From Verrucomicrobia subdivision 3 bacterium UBA7542 (GTDB lineage Bacteria; Verrucomicrobiota; Verrucomicrobiia; Limisphaerales; UBA11358): a stretch of 7,114 nt of DNA. Numbering within the stretch: the first letter of the stretch is position 1; every line of letters begins with the position of its first letter. Below are positions 6,177-7,114 of this stretch, piece by piece. The stretch lies in assembly GCA_002479245.1 (NCBI GenBank), contig DLMG01000034.1, forward strand, positions 1,168-8,281, in the 5' to 3' direction. The notes beneath the pieces are model-generated. The model did no database searches, was not told the DNA's origin, and saw nothing but the letters and a program-made list of their open reading frames with translations. Made by a program: the position numbers and the translations under genes.

Positions 6177-6877
6177 CACCCTGGTTGTTGCTCAACTCCG
6201 GTCCCCGCCCTCCCGCGTTCAACATGGCGCTGGACGAGGCGCTGCTCGAAGCCATGCCGCGTCTGGGCCGGCCAGTCCTGCGGTTTTACGGCTGGACAGA
6301 ACCGGCGGCCACGTTCGGCTATTTCCAGAAATATGCCGAGGTCGAGCGCGCCACGCATTTGCGTCCGTTGATTCGACGTTCCACCGGCGGCGGCATCGTG
6401 CCGCACGACGCGGACTGGACCTACAGCCTCGCATTTCCGCCCGGTCATGAATGGCATTCGCTCCGGGCGGAAGAAAGCTACCGCCGCGTCCACGAATGGA
6501 TTCAAGCGGCGTTCGCAAAGTTGCAGGTCGCCACCGAACTCGCGCCAACTCCGAACTCCGAATTCCGAACTCCGAACTCCACAATTGGCTGTTTCGTCGG
6601 TTACGAGAAATTCGATGTGCTCTGGAATGGACAAAAAATTGCCGGCGCGGCACAACGGCGCAACAGATTGGGCCTGCTGATTCAAGGCTCGGTGCAGTCC
6701 CGAGGCATCGGGATTTCAACCACCCGGGCCGGTTGGCAGAAGGCCATGGGTGATGTGGGTCGCGTTGAATTGGGGGCCGCGTGGTCGGACTTTGCGCCGG
6801 ACAAGGCGCTGCGGGAGCGCGCGGAATTTCTGGCCAAACAGAAATATTCGCAACCGGCGTTTATACGGAAACGTTAA
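6158..6877 (+). CDS. LipM/LplA-type octanoyl- or lipoyl-protein transferase
   Basis: 239 residues from the ATG at 6158. The family (biotin/lipoate A/B ligase fold, COG0095) attaches octanoate or lipoate to a lysine of E2 subunits or the glycine cleavage H protein. Motifs are FNMALDEALL (21-30), the carboxylate-binding RRSTGGGIVPHD (73-84), and K160 in NGQKIAGAAQRR, the lysine common to these enzymes. C145 in IGCF stands where Bacillus LipM/LipL keep the catalytic cysteine (ACF before Y-x-L/V), which favours an octanoyltransferase over an ATP-dependent ligase. The C-terminus lacks an obvious LplA accessory domain. The first residues (MLDVGCS) are encoded by the inverted repeat and conserved sequence begins near W9, so an ATG at 6158 or TTG at 6161 must serve as start. 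Residues 131-142 (TPNSEFRTPNST) come from an in-frame heptamer array. No lipoyl synthase (lipA) is nearby. I am sure of the family but less sure of the exact reaction. Confidence 0.87.
   Translation: MLDVGCSPWLLLNSGPRPPAFNMALDEALLEAMPRLGRPVLRFYGWTEPAATFGYFQKYAEVERATHLRPLIRRSTGGGIVPHDADWTYSLAFPPGHEWHSLRAEESYRRVHEWIQAAFAKLQVATELAPTPNSEFRTPNSTIGCFVGYEKFDVLWNGQKIAGAAQRRNRLGLLIQGSVQSRGIGISTTRAGWQKAMGDVGRVELGAAWSDFAPDKALRERAEFLAKQKYSQPAFIRKR
6547..6581 (+). repeat. Heptamer tandem array inside the lipoyl-transferase gene
   Basis: Five consecutive 7-base units are seen: AACTCCG at 6547 and 6554, AATTCCG at 6561, AACTCCG at 6568 and AACTCCA at 6575. Because 21 bases equal seven codons, the array stays in frame and encodes a seven-residue period (TPNSEFR, then TPNS) just before C145. 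The unit AACTCCG also occurs in register in the inverted repeat at 6071-6077, which links the two arrays. Confidence 0.9.
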
Positions 6878-6958
6878 GGATTTACAATTTTGACCGGCAT
6901 GAGATGATGAGTGCGGCGGGCAGATTGGACGGATTGTGCTGTCCGCTACATAAGCATT
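6878..6958 (+). other. Short intergenic spacer
   Basis: These 81 bp lie between the transferase stop and the GTG start of the secreted protein. There is a weak GGAC/GTCC stem with a 10-base loop near 6928-6945 but no T-tract and no strong promoter. Nothing here can be called with confidence. Confidence 0.3.
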
Positions 6959-7114
6959 GTGAAAAAAGTTGTATTTTGCATCGCGACGTTTCTTCTTTTC
7001 GCCACTTTGTCAGGCGCGGCGCTGCTTCTGAATGATTCCTTCAGTTATCCCGATGGTTCCCTGGTGACGGCGGCCGGCAGTCCTTGGACAACTTACAGTG
7101 GGATCAGCGGACAG
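6959..7114 (+). CDS. Secreted protein, N-terminal fragment (3'-partial)
   Basis: From the GTG at 6959 the frame stays open to the window end (52 codons). The start is V/M-KK followed by a hydrophobic stretch (VVFCIATFLLFATLSGAA) and small residues suited to signal peptidase I cleavage near SGA-A or GAA-L, a clear Sec signal peptide. The mature part begins LLNDSFSYPDGSL and continues to WTTYSGISGQ at the edge. I associate this opening (D-x-F-x-Y-P-D-G-S-L, then W-x-x-x-S-G) with large exported verrucomicrobial proteins, often with LamG-like or PEP-CTERM features. The rest is outside the window, so the class is a guess. No good ribosome site precedes the GTG. No ATG fits this frame near the signal peptide, which makes GTG the best start. 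Confidence 0.72.
   Translation, partial: MKKVVFCIATFLLFATLSGAALLLNDSFSYPDGSLVTAAGSPWTTYSGISGQ

Noticed and set aside
6926..6953. Possible promoter TTGGAC with TACATA before the secreted protein gene
   Set aside because: Each box matches only about three consensus positions, too weak to call.
1..7114. tRNA, rRNA, CRISPR array, insertion sequence or phage genes
   Set aside because: None was seen on reading. The only repeats are the heptamer arrays and small hairpins, with no spacer-repeat periodicity and no transposase or integrase motif.

Overview
The window is high-GC bacterial DNA with every supportable gene on the plus strand. It reads like a chromosomal segment of an uncultured Verrucomicrobiota-type bacterium (Pedosphaera/Limisphaerales-like). 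This placement is an inference. It rests on dispersed heptanucleotide repeats whose translations read MLDVGCS and PNSEFR, on a near-palindrome containing GACATTCCTGTCCGCC, on a signal-peptide protein whose mature N-terminus reads NDSFSYPDGSL, and on a large EF-hand membrane protein of a type I associate with this phylum. No database search was possible.

Layout. At 2-1231 is the 3' part of a gene for a protein resembling a peptidase-MA/gluzincin-like fold without a visible HExxH site. A strong sigma70-like promoter (1275-1302) sits almost on top of the start of a lysine 2,3-aminomutase-type radical SAM gene (kamA, 1316-2554), so its transcript may be nearly leaderless. A non-coding stretch of about 400 bp (2555-2961) carries repeat-like hairpins. 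Next is a 770-residue protein with an N-terminal EF-hand region, a Cys-rich conserved core and three C-terminal membrane segments (2962-5274), closed by a textbook terminator with a TTCG loop (5295-5320).

Downstream are endonuclease III (nth, 5397-6050) and a LipM/LplA-type octanoyl/lipoyl transferase gene (6158-6877). They are separated by a heptamer-built inverted repeat (6057-6176) that supplies the second gene's start codon and first residues. A second heptamer array (6547-6581) lies in frame inside that gene, just before its probable catalytic cysteine. The window ends inside a new gene for a secreted protein that starts at a GTG (6959).

The genes do not form an obvious pathway. Amino-acid radical chemistry, DNA base-excision repair, lipoate metabolism and envelope proteins sit side by side, as in ordinary core or semi-core chromosome. 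I found no RNA gene, CRISPR array, transposase or phage gene. I see no convincing new defence or biosynthetic system. The most interesting items are the heptamer repeats shaping the lipoyl-transferase gene, the near-leaderless kamA promoter and the uncharacterised EF-hand membrane protein.
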